From Acidobacteriaceae bacterium (lineage in GTDB: Bacteria > Acidobacteriota > Terriglobia > Terriglobales > Acidobacteriaceae), in NCBI GenBank assembly GCA_003132825.1, contig PKYX01000223.1, positions 1-7,968 on the forward strand: 7,968 nt of DNA. Direction: 5' to 3'. The notes beneath the pieces were generated by a model that searched no databases, had not been told where the DNA came from, and saw only the letters and a list, made by a program, of their open reading frames with translations. The number at the start of each line of letters is the position of its first letter. Within the stretch, counting starts at the first letter, position 1. Made by a program: the position numbers and the translations under genes. Positions 1 through 5,332 of the stretch are shown one piece after another.

Positions 1-880
1 GGTTGGTATCGAACTGAATGTAGTCGACCGCGCGGGCCTCCAGCAACTCGCGAAAGCCATAGAGATTGAATTCGTGCTCACCGCCGGCGATCGGCATTCG
101 TCCGTAGGATTTCAGCTCGGCATAGCCGCGGATGTCGTCCGGAATCACCGGCTCCTCCAGCCAGCGAAGATGAAATGGCTCAAGCAGTGGCAGCATGCGC
201 TTGGCATAGTCAAGCGTCCATCCCATATAAGCGTCCGCCATCACATCGATTCCATCGCCGACGGTTTCCCGCACGGTGCGCACCAAATCAACGTTACGCT
301 GCATGCCGGCGGCGCCATCGCTCGGACCCCAGCCAAAACGGAGTTTCATCGCCTGGTAGCCCTCGGTCTTGTAGCGTAGCGCTTCGGCGGCGAGATCACT
401 GAGGGCGACGCTATAGAGTCGGCTGGCATAAACCGGGATACGCGCTTTGGTTTTTCCGCCGAGCAGTCGATACACGGGTTGCCGGGAGGACTTGCCCAGA
501 ATGTCCCAGAGCGCGATATCGACCGCGCTAATGGCAGCCATCCCGATTCCTTTGCGGCCGAACGCCATCGTCTTGCGATACATGTGCTGCCAAAGAAACT
601 CGATGTCCCAGGGGTCCCCGCCGATCAGAATGGGCCGCAAGTAGAGATCGATGACTTGCTTGCTGACCTGGGGCGCGAGGGCACAATTGCCGACGCCGGC
701 CAATCCGTCGTCGGTGAAGACCTCGACGATCAGCCAACTATGAAACGTAAATGTTTGCATCGAACCCTCGGTCTTGGGGAGAGACAGCAAGTCCATGGGG
801 TTGGTGCAGAAGTGGGGTGGCAAAGGGACCGTCTTGCCTTGCCACTCGACAACTCGAGTGCGAATCTCTTTGATTTTCAT
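1..880 (-). CDS. Enolase-superfamily acid-sugar dehydratase, L-rhamnonate dehydratase-like (3' end cut)
   Basis: The visible 293 residues start at ATG 880 and run off the left edge; family members are about 390-410 residues, so roughly the last 100 are missing. An N-terminal capping domain (about 1-130, with AVDIALWDILGK at 119-130) is followed by the TIM-barrel domain. Expected Mg2+ ligands are visible: D216 (MADAY), E242 (WLEEP) and E268 (GGEH). The NPMDLL stretch (27-32), WGPSDGAAG (184-192) and the GEH motif recall L-rhamnonate dehydratase, which dehydrates an aldonate to a 2-keto-3-deoxy acid in the cytoplasm. The general-base His and its Asp partner would lie in the missing part. Unlike E. 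coli RhmD as I recall it, a KxR pair (K179, R181) sits on the second barrel strand, so the substrate may differ. AGGAG (885-889) lies 4 nt before ATG. The start codon overlaps the stop of the upstream permease gene as ATGA, implying coupled translation. The family is secure; the substrate is not. Confidence 0.88.
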   Translation of the reverse strand, partial: MKIKEIRTRVVEWQGKTVPLPPHFCTNPMDLLSLPKTEGSMQTFTFHSWLIVEVFTDDGLAGVGNCALAPQVSKQVIDLYLRPILIGGDPWDIEFLWQHMYRKTMAFGRKGIGMAAISAVDIALWDILGKSSRQPVYRLLGGKTKARIPVYASRLYSVALSDLAAEALRYKTEGYQAMKLRFGWGPSDGAAGMQRNVDLVRTVRETVGDGIDVMADAYMGWTLDYAKRMLPLLEPFHLRWLEEPVIPDDIRGYAELKSYGRMPIAGGEHEFNLYGFRELLEARAVDYIQFDTN

Positions 881-2142
881 CGCTCTCCTACCCGTCCGAA
901 ATCGGGTTCACCGTTCCATCGCTTCACCGAGGGAACGGTCAGCAGAATCACCAAGAACGCAATCACATGAAACGTACTGGCCAGCATGAAGACAGGCCCG
1001 TATCCGAAGCCGTGGTCTAGAAGATAGCCGACCAGTTCCCCGAAAGCGATTCCGCCCATGGCTCCCCCGAAGCCAACCAGGCCCGCCACCGCGCCCACGG
1101 TATTCGTCGGAAAAATGTCGACCGGCAAAGTCATCACCAGGGTGGACCAGGACTGCTGGCCGAAATAGGCGAGGCTGAACAGGGCAATCGCCCAGAATGC
1201 CGAAACATGGGGGACGAGCAAAATAAACGGCATCACCGCGGCGCTCAATCCCAGCGCCGTTTTGCGCGCAACATTCAGCGAAAACCGCTGCTCGACCAGA
1301 CGGCTCGAAAACCATCCCCCAGCCAGGCAACCGATGCCCGAGGCGGCATAAGGAATCCAGGCAAACACGCCGACACCTTTGATGTCGAAACCGCGGGCGT
1401 CATAGAGATACTTGGGCAGCCAAAAAAGATAGAAGTACCAGGCCGCGTCGCTCAGAAACTTCGCGGTCGCGAGGCCACGAACTTCACGGATCGCAAGCAG
1501 TTTAGCCCAGCGTAAAGGGGGCGCGGTCGCAGAAGGCGGCATCAGGATCGCGGTAGACTCGTTTGGCTGCGCTAGGGACTCGGTCGCGCGCTGCGCGGGC
1601 GCAAAGTAGGTCCGCCACCACCAGACGGTCCACAGCAAACCGAATGCCCCAACCAAACAGAAGATCATCCGCCAGTTGGTGTAAGTCAACAGAAGCGCAA
1701 TCAGAGGAGGCGCCGCCACTCCCCCGACCGCCGTACCTCCATTGATGATTCCCATGGCGGTCGACCTTTCCTCGACCGGAAACCACTCTGAGACCGCGCG
1801 CGTTGCGGCGGGAAACCCGCCGCCTTCCCCCATGCCGAGCAGGAATCGGCTGACCGCAAGCATGGCAAATGTCTTGGCCAAACCGTGGCTGGCGCAAGCG
1901 AGCGACCAGAACACCATGATCGCGGCGAATCCCCGGCGCGTGCCCAGAACATCCGCCAGCTTCCCACCGCCGGCGTACATCAACGCGTAGGCGACGAGAA
2001 ACGCCGATTGCAGACTCGAGAACTGACCATTGGAGAGCGGAATGTCCTTCCCGATGGCCTGGATGGCAACCGGCAGAGTTTGCCGGTCCAGATAGCTGAT
2101 CGCAATCGCGACACTGATAAGGACAGCAATCTGCCAGCGCAA
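877..2142 (-). CDS. MFS permease of the anion:cation symporter (ACS) type, aldonate/hexuronate transporter-like
   Basis: This is a polytopic inner-membrane protein of 421 residues from the chosen start, with the hydrophobic pattern of 12 helices in two halves around a hydrophilic, Pro/Ala-rich loop (about 190-215). Family marks are YLDRQTLPVA in helix 1 (17-26), the MFS motif A GKLADVLGTRR (60-70), and the ACS signature GEGGGFPAATRAVSEWFP (105-122). ACS members such as ExuT, GudP, DgoT and RhmT import hexuronates, aldarates and aldonates, probably with protons. I chose TTG at 2142 because GGGGAGG lies 8 nt upstream and the protein then begins MRWQIAVL like its relatives. The longer in-frame option is GTG at 2184 (435 residues), which has no visible Shine-Dalgarno sequence. 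The stop shares four bases (ATGA) with the start of the dehydratase gene. Transporter and enzyme therefore appear co-transcribed, and the pairing suggests that the transported anion is the dehydratase substrate. The exact substrate is inferred only. Confidence 0.93.
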   Translation of the reverse strand: MRWQIAVLISVAIAISYLDRQTLPVAIQAIGKDIPLSNGQFSSLQSAFLVAYALMYAGGGKLADVLGTRRGFAAIMVFWSLACASHGLAKTFAMLAVSRFLLGMGEGGGFPAATRAVSEWFPVEERSTAMGIINGGTAVGGVAAPPLIALLLTYTNWRMIFCLVGAFGLLWTVWWWRTYFAPAQRATESLAQPNESTAILMPPSATAPPLRWAKLLAIREVRGLATAKFLSDAAWYFYLFWLPKYLYDARGFDIKGVGVFAWIPYAASGIGCLAGGWFSSRLVEQRFSLNVARKTALGLSAAVMPFILLVPHVSAFWAIALFSLAYFGQQSWSTLVMTLPVDIFPTNTVGAVAGLVGFGGAMGGIAFGELVGYLLDHGFGYGPVFMLASTFHVIAFLVILLTVPSVKRWNGEPDFGRVGER

Positions 2143-2150
2143 CTTTACTT

Positions 2151-2158
2151 CCTCCCCA
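2151..2158 (-). promoter_or_regulatory. Shine-Dalgarno site that decides the permease start
   Basis: On the minus strand this reads TGGGGAGG, a near-perfect anti-16S match, 8 nt before TTG 2142. The upstream GTG at 2184 has no comparable purine tract in front of it. This makes TTG the better start although it is the rarer codon. Confidence 0.6.
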
Positions 2159-2197
2159 CTGACAAGACTGGTTGGAGCTTGCACGCAGCGGTAGAAG

Positions 2198-2227
2198 ATC
2201 TTACGGAGAATGCCGTTCTACACGCAA
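2198..2227 (-). promoter_or_regulatory. Candidate sigma70-type promoter of the permease-dehydratase pair
   Basis: The minus strand reads TTGCGT (2222-2227), an 18-bp spacer, then TAAGAT (2198-2203). Each box departs from consensus in two or three positions. Transcription would begin near 2191, leaving a leader of about 50 nt before TTG 2142, while GTG 2184 would lie almost at the transcript end. The match is by eye and weak. Confidence 0.3.
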
Positions 2228-2262
2228 CCCGCCGGGCATTACAGCGCGCCGTGCCTCATTCC

Positions 2263-2276
2263 GGTTGTGGGCAACC
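2263..2276. repeat. Short inverted repeat, possible operator upstream of the permease promoter
   Basis: GGTTG-N4-CAACC is a perfect 5+4+5 dyad about 75 bp upstream of the predicted transcription start of the permease-dehydratase pair. Its size suits a dimeric GntR- or LacI-type regulator, but no regulator gene lies in view and a 5-bp arm can arise by chance. Confidence 0.3.
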
Positions 2277-2353
2277 TAGACTAGCAAGGGGTGCGAATGA
2301 TCAAATTGTGGAGGCACTTCGCACGCGATCGCTCGATCTTGAATTTCGAATGG

Positions 2354-2375
2354 GCCTGGACTGTGCTCTCCAGGC
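2354..2375 (-). terminator. Hairpin downstream of the small basic-protein gene, weak terminator candidate
   Basis: GCCTGGA (2354-2360) and TCCAGGC (2369-2375) form a perfect 7-bp stem with an 8-nt loop, 22 bp past the stop codon of the small basic-protein gene. On the minus strand no U-run follows, so this could be a Rho-assisted terminator, a 3'-end stabiliser or chance. The rest of 2143-2396 holds only the permease promoter candidate and the short dyad listed here. Confidence 0.3.
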
Positions 2376-2396
2376 GGAGGCTGGCCTGCGGAATTC

Positions 2397-2723
2397 TCAA
2401 CTCTTCTTCTCGGCTCTAAACTTTGCCCATCTTGCCCGCTGAGCCCGAGCAATCCTCCGGCGGGCTGCCACCGACAGTTTCCGCTTAGGTGCCGCCGCTT
2501 GGCCTTTCGCAGCTTGCTTTCCCCAGCGCGCCTTCTGCGCAAGACTGATCTTTCGGCGGCCCGCAGCCGACAGAGTCCGCCGTGGACTGGTATAAGAACT
2601 TCCACCGTCCAACTTTCCCAGGACCGAAAGAGCCGCGTCCACGTGCCTGAGCTGGCTTACCAGATTCGTTCTCTCTGCCCGCAACTCCGACACGATGGAC
2701 ACCAATCCCTTGAGCTTTGCCAT
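2397..2723 (-). CDS. Small basic protein: coiled coil plus two tandem basic modules, probable nucleic-acid binder
   Basis: This 108-residue protein starts at ATG 2723, with a perfect AGGAGG (2728-2733) 4 nt upstream; the longer reading to 2798 lacks such a site. Residues 4-35 form a regular heptad coil with core positions L4, L7, V11, L14, R18, L21, L25, V28, L32 and L35, suggesting a dimer. A short linker leads to two copies of a Lys/Arg-rich module, at 49-69 and 81-101, offset by exactly 32 residues. Each has the pattern LS-x-A-A/G-R-R-x-I-x-x-A-Q-x-A-R-W-x-K. The invariant LS, Ile, AQ and RW within a basic helix recall NUMOD3-type DNA-binding modules and C-terminal repeats seen in hypothetical proteins of soil bacteria. 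I do not recognise a named family. Coil plus paired basic helices suggests a dimeric DNA- or RNA-binding, perhaps nucleoid-associated, protein. It is monocistronic: about 255 nt separate it from the permease start and about 260 nt from the porin stop. Confidence 0.75.
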   Translation of the reverse strand: MAKLKGLVSIVSELRAERTNLVSQLRHVDAALSVLGKLDGGSSYTSPRRTLSAAGRRKISLAQKARWGKQAAKGQAAAPKRKLSVAARRRIARAQRARWAKFRAEKKS

Positions 2724-2741
2724 GAATCCTCCTGGGGGGAG

Positions 2742-2747
2742 ATTGTA
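2742..2747 (-). promoter_or_regulatory. Candidate -10 element of the small basic-protein gene
   Basis: TACAAT on the minus strand matches TATAAT in five of six positions and lies 18 bp before ATG 2723, giving a very short leader that contains only the AGGAGG. No convincing -35 box is seen 16-18 bp upstream, so an activator or another sigma factor would be needed if this is real. Confidence 0.3.
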
Positions 2748-2884
2748 CTGCACGCGGTCGAGCGGAATCCTGGTTCCGATGCTTGGTTGCCCGACCACGA
2801 GAGCGCAGGGATCGCCGAACTTAGCGGGTTCTGCCGGGTGACGGCGGACGAGGTTTCATCCCGGTACGGCCACGTTTCTCTCGC

Positions 2885-2897
2885 ATATCGACGATAT
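2885..2897. repeat. 13-bp perfect palindrome between the basic-protein and porin genes
   Basis: ATATCG-A-CGATAT is a perfect 6+1+6 dyad about 160 bp upstream of the basic-protein start. It is AT-rich against a GC-rich background and could be an operator or a small hairpin. No partner is identified. Confidence 0.3.
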
Positions 2898-2936
2898 TCG
2901 GCTCGCCGGGGGGACGTATATGGGGTCTTCTGCACC

Positions 2937-2972
2937 CTCCGGCACGAGCCCCAAATCGGGGTCGTGCCGGAG
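2937..2972 (-). terminator. Strong hairpin just past the porin stop, probable terminator
   Basis: An 11-bp perfect stem (2937-2947 with 2962-2972) continues, after one bulged base (2948), into four more C-G pairs closing a 5-nt AAATC loop. It starts 12 nt beyond the porin stop codon at 2984-2986. The stem is very stable, but neither strand has a following T-run, so it is not a textbook intrinsic terminator. Its position nevertheless argues that it ends the porin transcript or protects its 3' end. Confidence 0.6.
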
Positions 2973-2983
2973 ACGCGAGCGAT

Positions 2984-4798
2984 CTAGGGCAGGTAATAAC
3001 GGAACGAGGTAAATATCATGGGCTCGGTGGCGCTTGGGTTGCCGCCTACCCCAGCCCAGGTATTCTTAACTAGGTAGGAGAACTGAGGACCCCATTGTAG
3101 ACGGCCTTTGGGGCCGCTGTAAAAGCGATACCAAAATCCAATCGTACCCTCGATGATGTTGCGGGTATCGAGGTTGCAGTTGGCCAGTGCGCCAGGAAGG
3201 AAACCGGTCGAGGACACGGGAAGCTGGCCACCTACTGCGGTGCCGGGAACCGTTTCGTTGTAGCACCCGGCGCCGGATCGCAAGGGCGAACCGTAACCGA
3301 GTGCGCTGGTTGCGCTCAAGGAGTCGCGGCCGGCGTACTCCCCGCCGACGTTGCTATAGATATCCAGTTTCTTCCCGTGATATTCCAACGTGCCCAAAGC
3401 CTGGTAGCTCTTGATGGGAACAAGCACGCCATCGGCACGAACGAAAACATCCGACAGTGAAGAGGTGCCGTAGCGGCCCACGCCCTCCCCGCCGAGGAAG
3501 TGCACGCCGACATCCAGGTGCTTGGCGAAAAGGTCGGAGCGGATATTCACGCCCAGCCCGCCGCCTGCGCTCGAGTCGTTATAGGCTCCGGCAGCCGTGG
3601 GCGTAGTTGCGGTGGCGCCTGGGAAGACACGGTCGCGGAAACGGCTCACGATGCCAAAGACTTCGATGTGCGAGGCCGTGGTTGGCTGAAAGACGATCTT
3701 GCCGATCAGATCCGGCATCTCGTTGAACGAATAAGTGGCGGAAGGATTGTAAAGACCCCCGCTCGTGCCCGCCGCCCCGATCAGGTAGTTGTTCTTGGCA
3801 CCCTCGCCGCCGACCGTGGTCTGAGCATTCTCGGCCGAAAACGCCATCCACATCTTGTTGCCGAAATCTTTCGACACCCGGAAGCCGAATTGCCGGGCCC
3901 AACTGAAGCCAACATGGTACTGGGCGTCAATCGTCATGGGCAGCACCTCGGTGCGGTTGTCGACGCCGTTTTTGGTCTCCGTGACCAGGCTCCACATCTG
4001 TCCGCCGGTGAAACTCCAGCCGTTGGTCAGGGCAGCCTGTCCCCACGTCTGCCTTTGCCGCAGGGTATAGCTATTGCTTTGATTGTTGTTCGAGGTGATG
4101 CCGGCGGAGAGAAAATCCGCCTCCACATAGCCGGTCAGCTTGGCGCTGCTCAATTTGCCCTCTGCCAGCATAGAGACCCGCGACTGCCGGCCGGATGTAT
4201 AGAACTCCGAAAGATGACTCTGCGAACTGCCGGGAAAAGGAATCGAGTTGAACGGGGTGTTGACATCGGAGCCGGTGGCTCCGCGGCGCCACACGGTTTC
4301 GGCCGCCAGGAAGCCACCGGGTGTGATGGTGATTCCTTTGTAGTGAAGCGCCAGGGGGCTCGCTAAGCCCAAGACATCCTTCTGGGTGTCTTGCAGCGTC
4401 AGCGCGGTGTTGGTGACATTCAGCTTCAGGTCCGAGAGGTCGCTGCGCACTGCCACCACGGCCTGTTGCTGTTCGCTCGCCTGAGAAGCTGCGGCGTCTG
4501 CTTTTTGCCCGGCTTGGGCAGCCGCATTCTGCACTTGATCGTTCTGTTGTTGCAGCTGCTGGATCTGCGTGTCCCGGCTCTGCACTTCCTGCCGCAGTTG
4601 CTGAATCTGCTGCTGCTGCGCATCGATCGCCTGCTGCATGGTGTCCAGGCGCTGCGAAACGGCGACGGCGGCGGGTCGCGCATGAGGCTTTTTCTTGCTG
4701 CCGCTAGGGTGAGCAGCCATCGCATCCTGGGGCGCTGGTGCCGCCAGAGCACTCGCTGCGAGCACGAGCATCAGAGCCAAAGACATAACCTGCTTCAT
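2984..4798 (-). CDS. Outer-membrane porin with long N-terminal periplasmic coiled coil, DcaP-like architecture
   Basis: The 604-residue product starts at ATG 4798, preceded by GGAGG (4803-4807) at 4 nt; 12 extra in-frame codons upstream are rejected because they would precede a clean signal peptide. Residues 1-19 are a signal peptide (cleavage after ALA likely). A Lys/Pro/Ala-rich linker (30-47) leads to a Gln-rich coiled coil (about 51-145) with unbroken 3-4 heptad spacing, then a barrel from about 149. The barrel shows alternating aromatic strands with Gly/Asn/Ser loops and the string SRVSMLAEGKLSSAKLTGYV around an xEADF segment, followed by a LRQRQTWG and GGQMWSL pattern as in DcaP-type porins. 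DcaP and ScrY also pair an N-terminal coil with a trimeric substrate channel, DcaP for dicarboxylates and ScrY for sucrose. The C-terminus is RYYLP, not the usual terminal Phe. Two Cys near 508 and 535 could form a loop disulphide. It stands alone between long intergenic gaps. Porin class is secure; substrate unknown. Confidence 0.87.
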   Translation of the reverse strand: MKQVMSLALMLVLAASALAAPAPQDAMAAHPSGSKKKPHARPAAVAVSQRLDTMQQAIDAQQQQIQQLRQEVQSRDTQIQQLQQQNDQVQNAAAQAGQKADAAASQASEQQQAVVAVRSDLSDLKLNVTNTALTLQDTQKDVLGLASPLALHYKGITITPGGFLAAETVWRRGATGSDVNTPFNSIPFPGSSQSHLSEFYTSGRQSRVSMLAEGKLSSAKLTGYVEADFLSAGITSNNNQSNSYTLRQRQTWGQAALTNGWSFTGGQMWSLVTETKNGVDNRTEVLPMTIDAQYHVGFSWARQFGFRVSKDFGNKMWMAFSAENAQTTVGGEGAKNNYLIGAAGTSGGLYNPSATYSFNEMPDLIGKIVFQPTTASHIEVFGIVSRFRDRVFPGATATTPTAAGAYNDSSAGGGLGVNIRSDLFAKHLDVGVHFLGGEGVGRYGTSSLSDVFVRADGVLVPIKSYQALGTLEYHGKKLDIYSNVGGEYAGRDSLSATSALGYGSPLRSGAGCYNETVPGTAVGGQLPVSSTGFLPGALANCNLDTRNIIEGTIGFWYRFYSGPKGRLQWGPQFSYLVKNTWAGVGGNPSATEPMIFTSFRYYLP

Positions 4799-4887
4799 TT
4801 TTCCTCCACGAGAAGACGAGATGCATTCCATCATCGAGCCACGAGGTAGGCCCTGACTTGTGACAGACGGGTGATCCTAACCGTCAA

Positions 4888-4930
4888 TTGTTAAGAAATG
4901 ATGAATATCCGTTGAATATCGGGTGAATCA
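4888..4930 (-). promoter_or_regulatory. Candidate porin promoter with three 11-bp-phased direct repeats
   Basis: TGAAT begins at 4902, 4913 and 4924 (plus-strand reading), exactly 11 bp apart; the first two units are TGAATATC and the third TGAATCAT. On the minus strand they are followed after 8 bp by TAACAA (4888-4893), a passable -10 box, with no independent strong -35; TTCAAC at the -35 position overlaps the middle repeat. This is the layout of OmpR/PhoB-type activated promoters, in which 11-bp repeats replace the -35. Transcription would start near 4881, giving a leader of about 80 nt. The repeats are seen directly; the regulator family is inferred. Confidence 0.45.
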
Positions 4931-4969
4931 TGCTTTACAAGGATGAAGATCCGCCGGATATCGGCAGTA

Positions 4970-4988
4970 CGGACGACAATTGCGTCCG
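4970..4988. repeat. Inverted repeat with 6-bp arms upstream of the porin promoter
   Basis: CGGACG (4970-4975) and CGTCCG (4983-4988) flank a 7-bp centre containing CAATTG. It lies about 90-110 bp upstream of the predicted porin transcription start and could be an upstream operator, or chance. Confidence 0.3.
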
Positions 4989-5053
4989 ATCTTGGGTCTC
5001 GGGTCCCACTCAGTCCGCAGTAGGGCCCGTGCAGAACGGTCTGATACTGGCAG

Positions 5054-5083
5054 TCCAGGGGTCGCCATTGCCTCTCCCCTGGA
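5054..5083 (+). terminator. 8-bp perfect hairpin followed by TTTT on the plus strand
   Basis: TCCAGGGG (5054-5061) pairs with CCCCTGGA (5076-5083) around a 14-nt loop, and TTTT follows at 5087-5090. As a plus-strand element it resembles an intrinsic terminator, yet no plus-strand gene precedes it. On the minus strand there is no U-run. It may end an unannotated transcript or be part of a structured RNA. Confidence 0.35.
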
Positions 5084-5110
5084 TGGTTTTAGGAATCACA
5101 ACCCGTTTCA

Positions 5111-5179
5111 GACTGAGCCAGGGCGCTAGGCGAGCTGTCGATCAAGGATATTGGTAGGTTCGCAACTCGAGGCTCAGTC
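5111..5179. repeat. 9-bp perfect inverted repeat with 51-bp spacer
   Basis: GACTGAGCC (5111-5119) is the exact reverse complement of GGCTCAGTC (5171-5179). As RNA it would close a long loop. It lies about 155-220 bp past the stop of the alginate-export-type gene. Confidence 0.4.
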
Positions 5180-5191
5180 CTCAAGAGAATG

Positions 5192-5231
5192 CTATGCCGC
5201 GAGTGGCGTAGTGTCTCAGTAAGCTCTGAGA
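5192..5231. repeat. Two adjacent short hairpins downstream of the alginate-export-type gene
   Basis: The first stem is CTATGCC (5192-5198) with GGCGTAG (5205-5211), 7 bp including one G-T wobble. Two bases later, TCTCAG (5214-5219) pairs with CTGAGA (5226-5231), 6 bp with a 6-nt loop. They lie about 100-140 bp beyond the stop at 5333. No U-run follows on the minus strand, so any terminator role is uncertain. Confidence 0.35.
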
Positions 5232-5332
5232 AGCCGACAGGTTCTCAAAGCTCGGGATTCCTTATGTCATGCAAGAGGGGGCTCCAGGCGCTGCGCCGCA
5301 CTCGGAGCGGGACTGGACTTGAAGTTCGCAGC

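Larger units (their letters stand above)
4799..5332. other. Geneless stretch between the porin and alginate-export-type genes
   Basis: No credible gene is seen in these 534 bp. An open frame on the plus strand (4930-5157) has no ribosome site and no recognisable content. The right half (5054-5231) is rich in inverted repeats downstream of the 5333-6895 gene and may form its 3' untranslated region or a separate structured RNA. The left half carries the porin promoter candidate and leader. Confidence 0.55.

Noticed and set aside
479..970. 163-codon plus-strand open frame over the dehydratase/permease junction
   Set aside because: Antisense to two well-supported genes, low-complexity Arg/Pro-rich product, no ribosome site.
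3500..4366. 288-codon plus-strand open frame opposite the porin gene
   Set aside because: It lies wholly antisense to a gene with a signal peptide and barrel pattern, shows no domain, and is the usual shadow frame of GC-rich coding DNA.
4859..4887. TTGACG (4882-4887) as the -35 of the porin promoter
   Set aside because: The box is good, but hexamers 16-19 bp downstream (GTCACA, TCACAA and neighbours) are poor -10 matches; the TAACAA next to the phased repeats fits better.
4902..4930. CRISPR-like or replication iterons
   Set aside because: Only three units of 8 bp with 3-bp gaps, at a promoter position; far too short for CRISPR, and no replication gene or AT-rich unwinding region is nearby.
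4930..5157. 75-codon plus-strand open frame in the porin upstream gap
   Set aside because: No ribosome site and no family resemblance; its start lies at the edge of the phased repeats and it crosses the inverted-repeat cluster.
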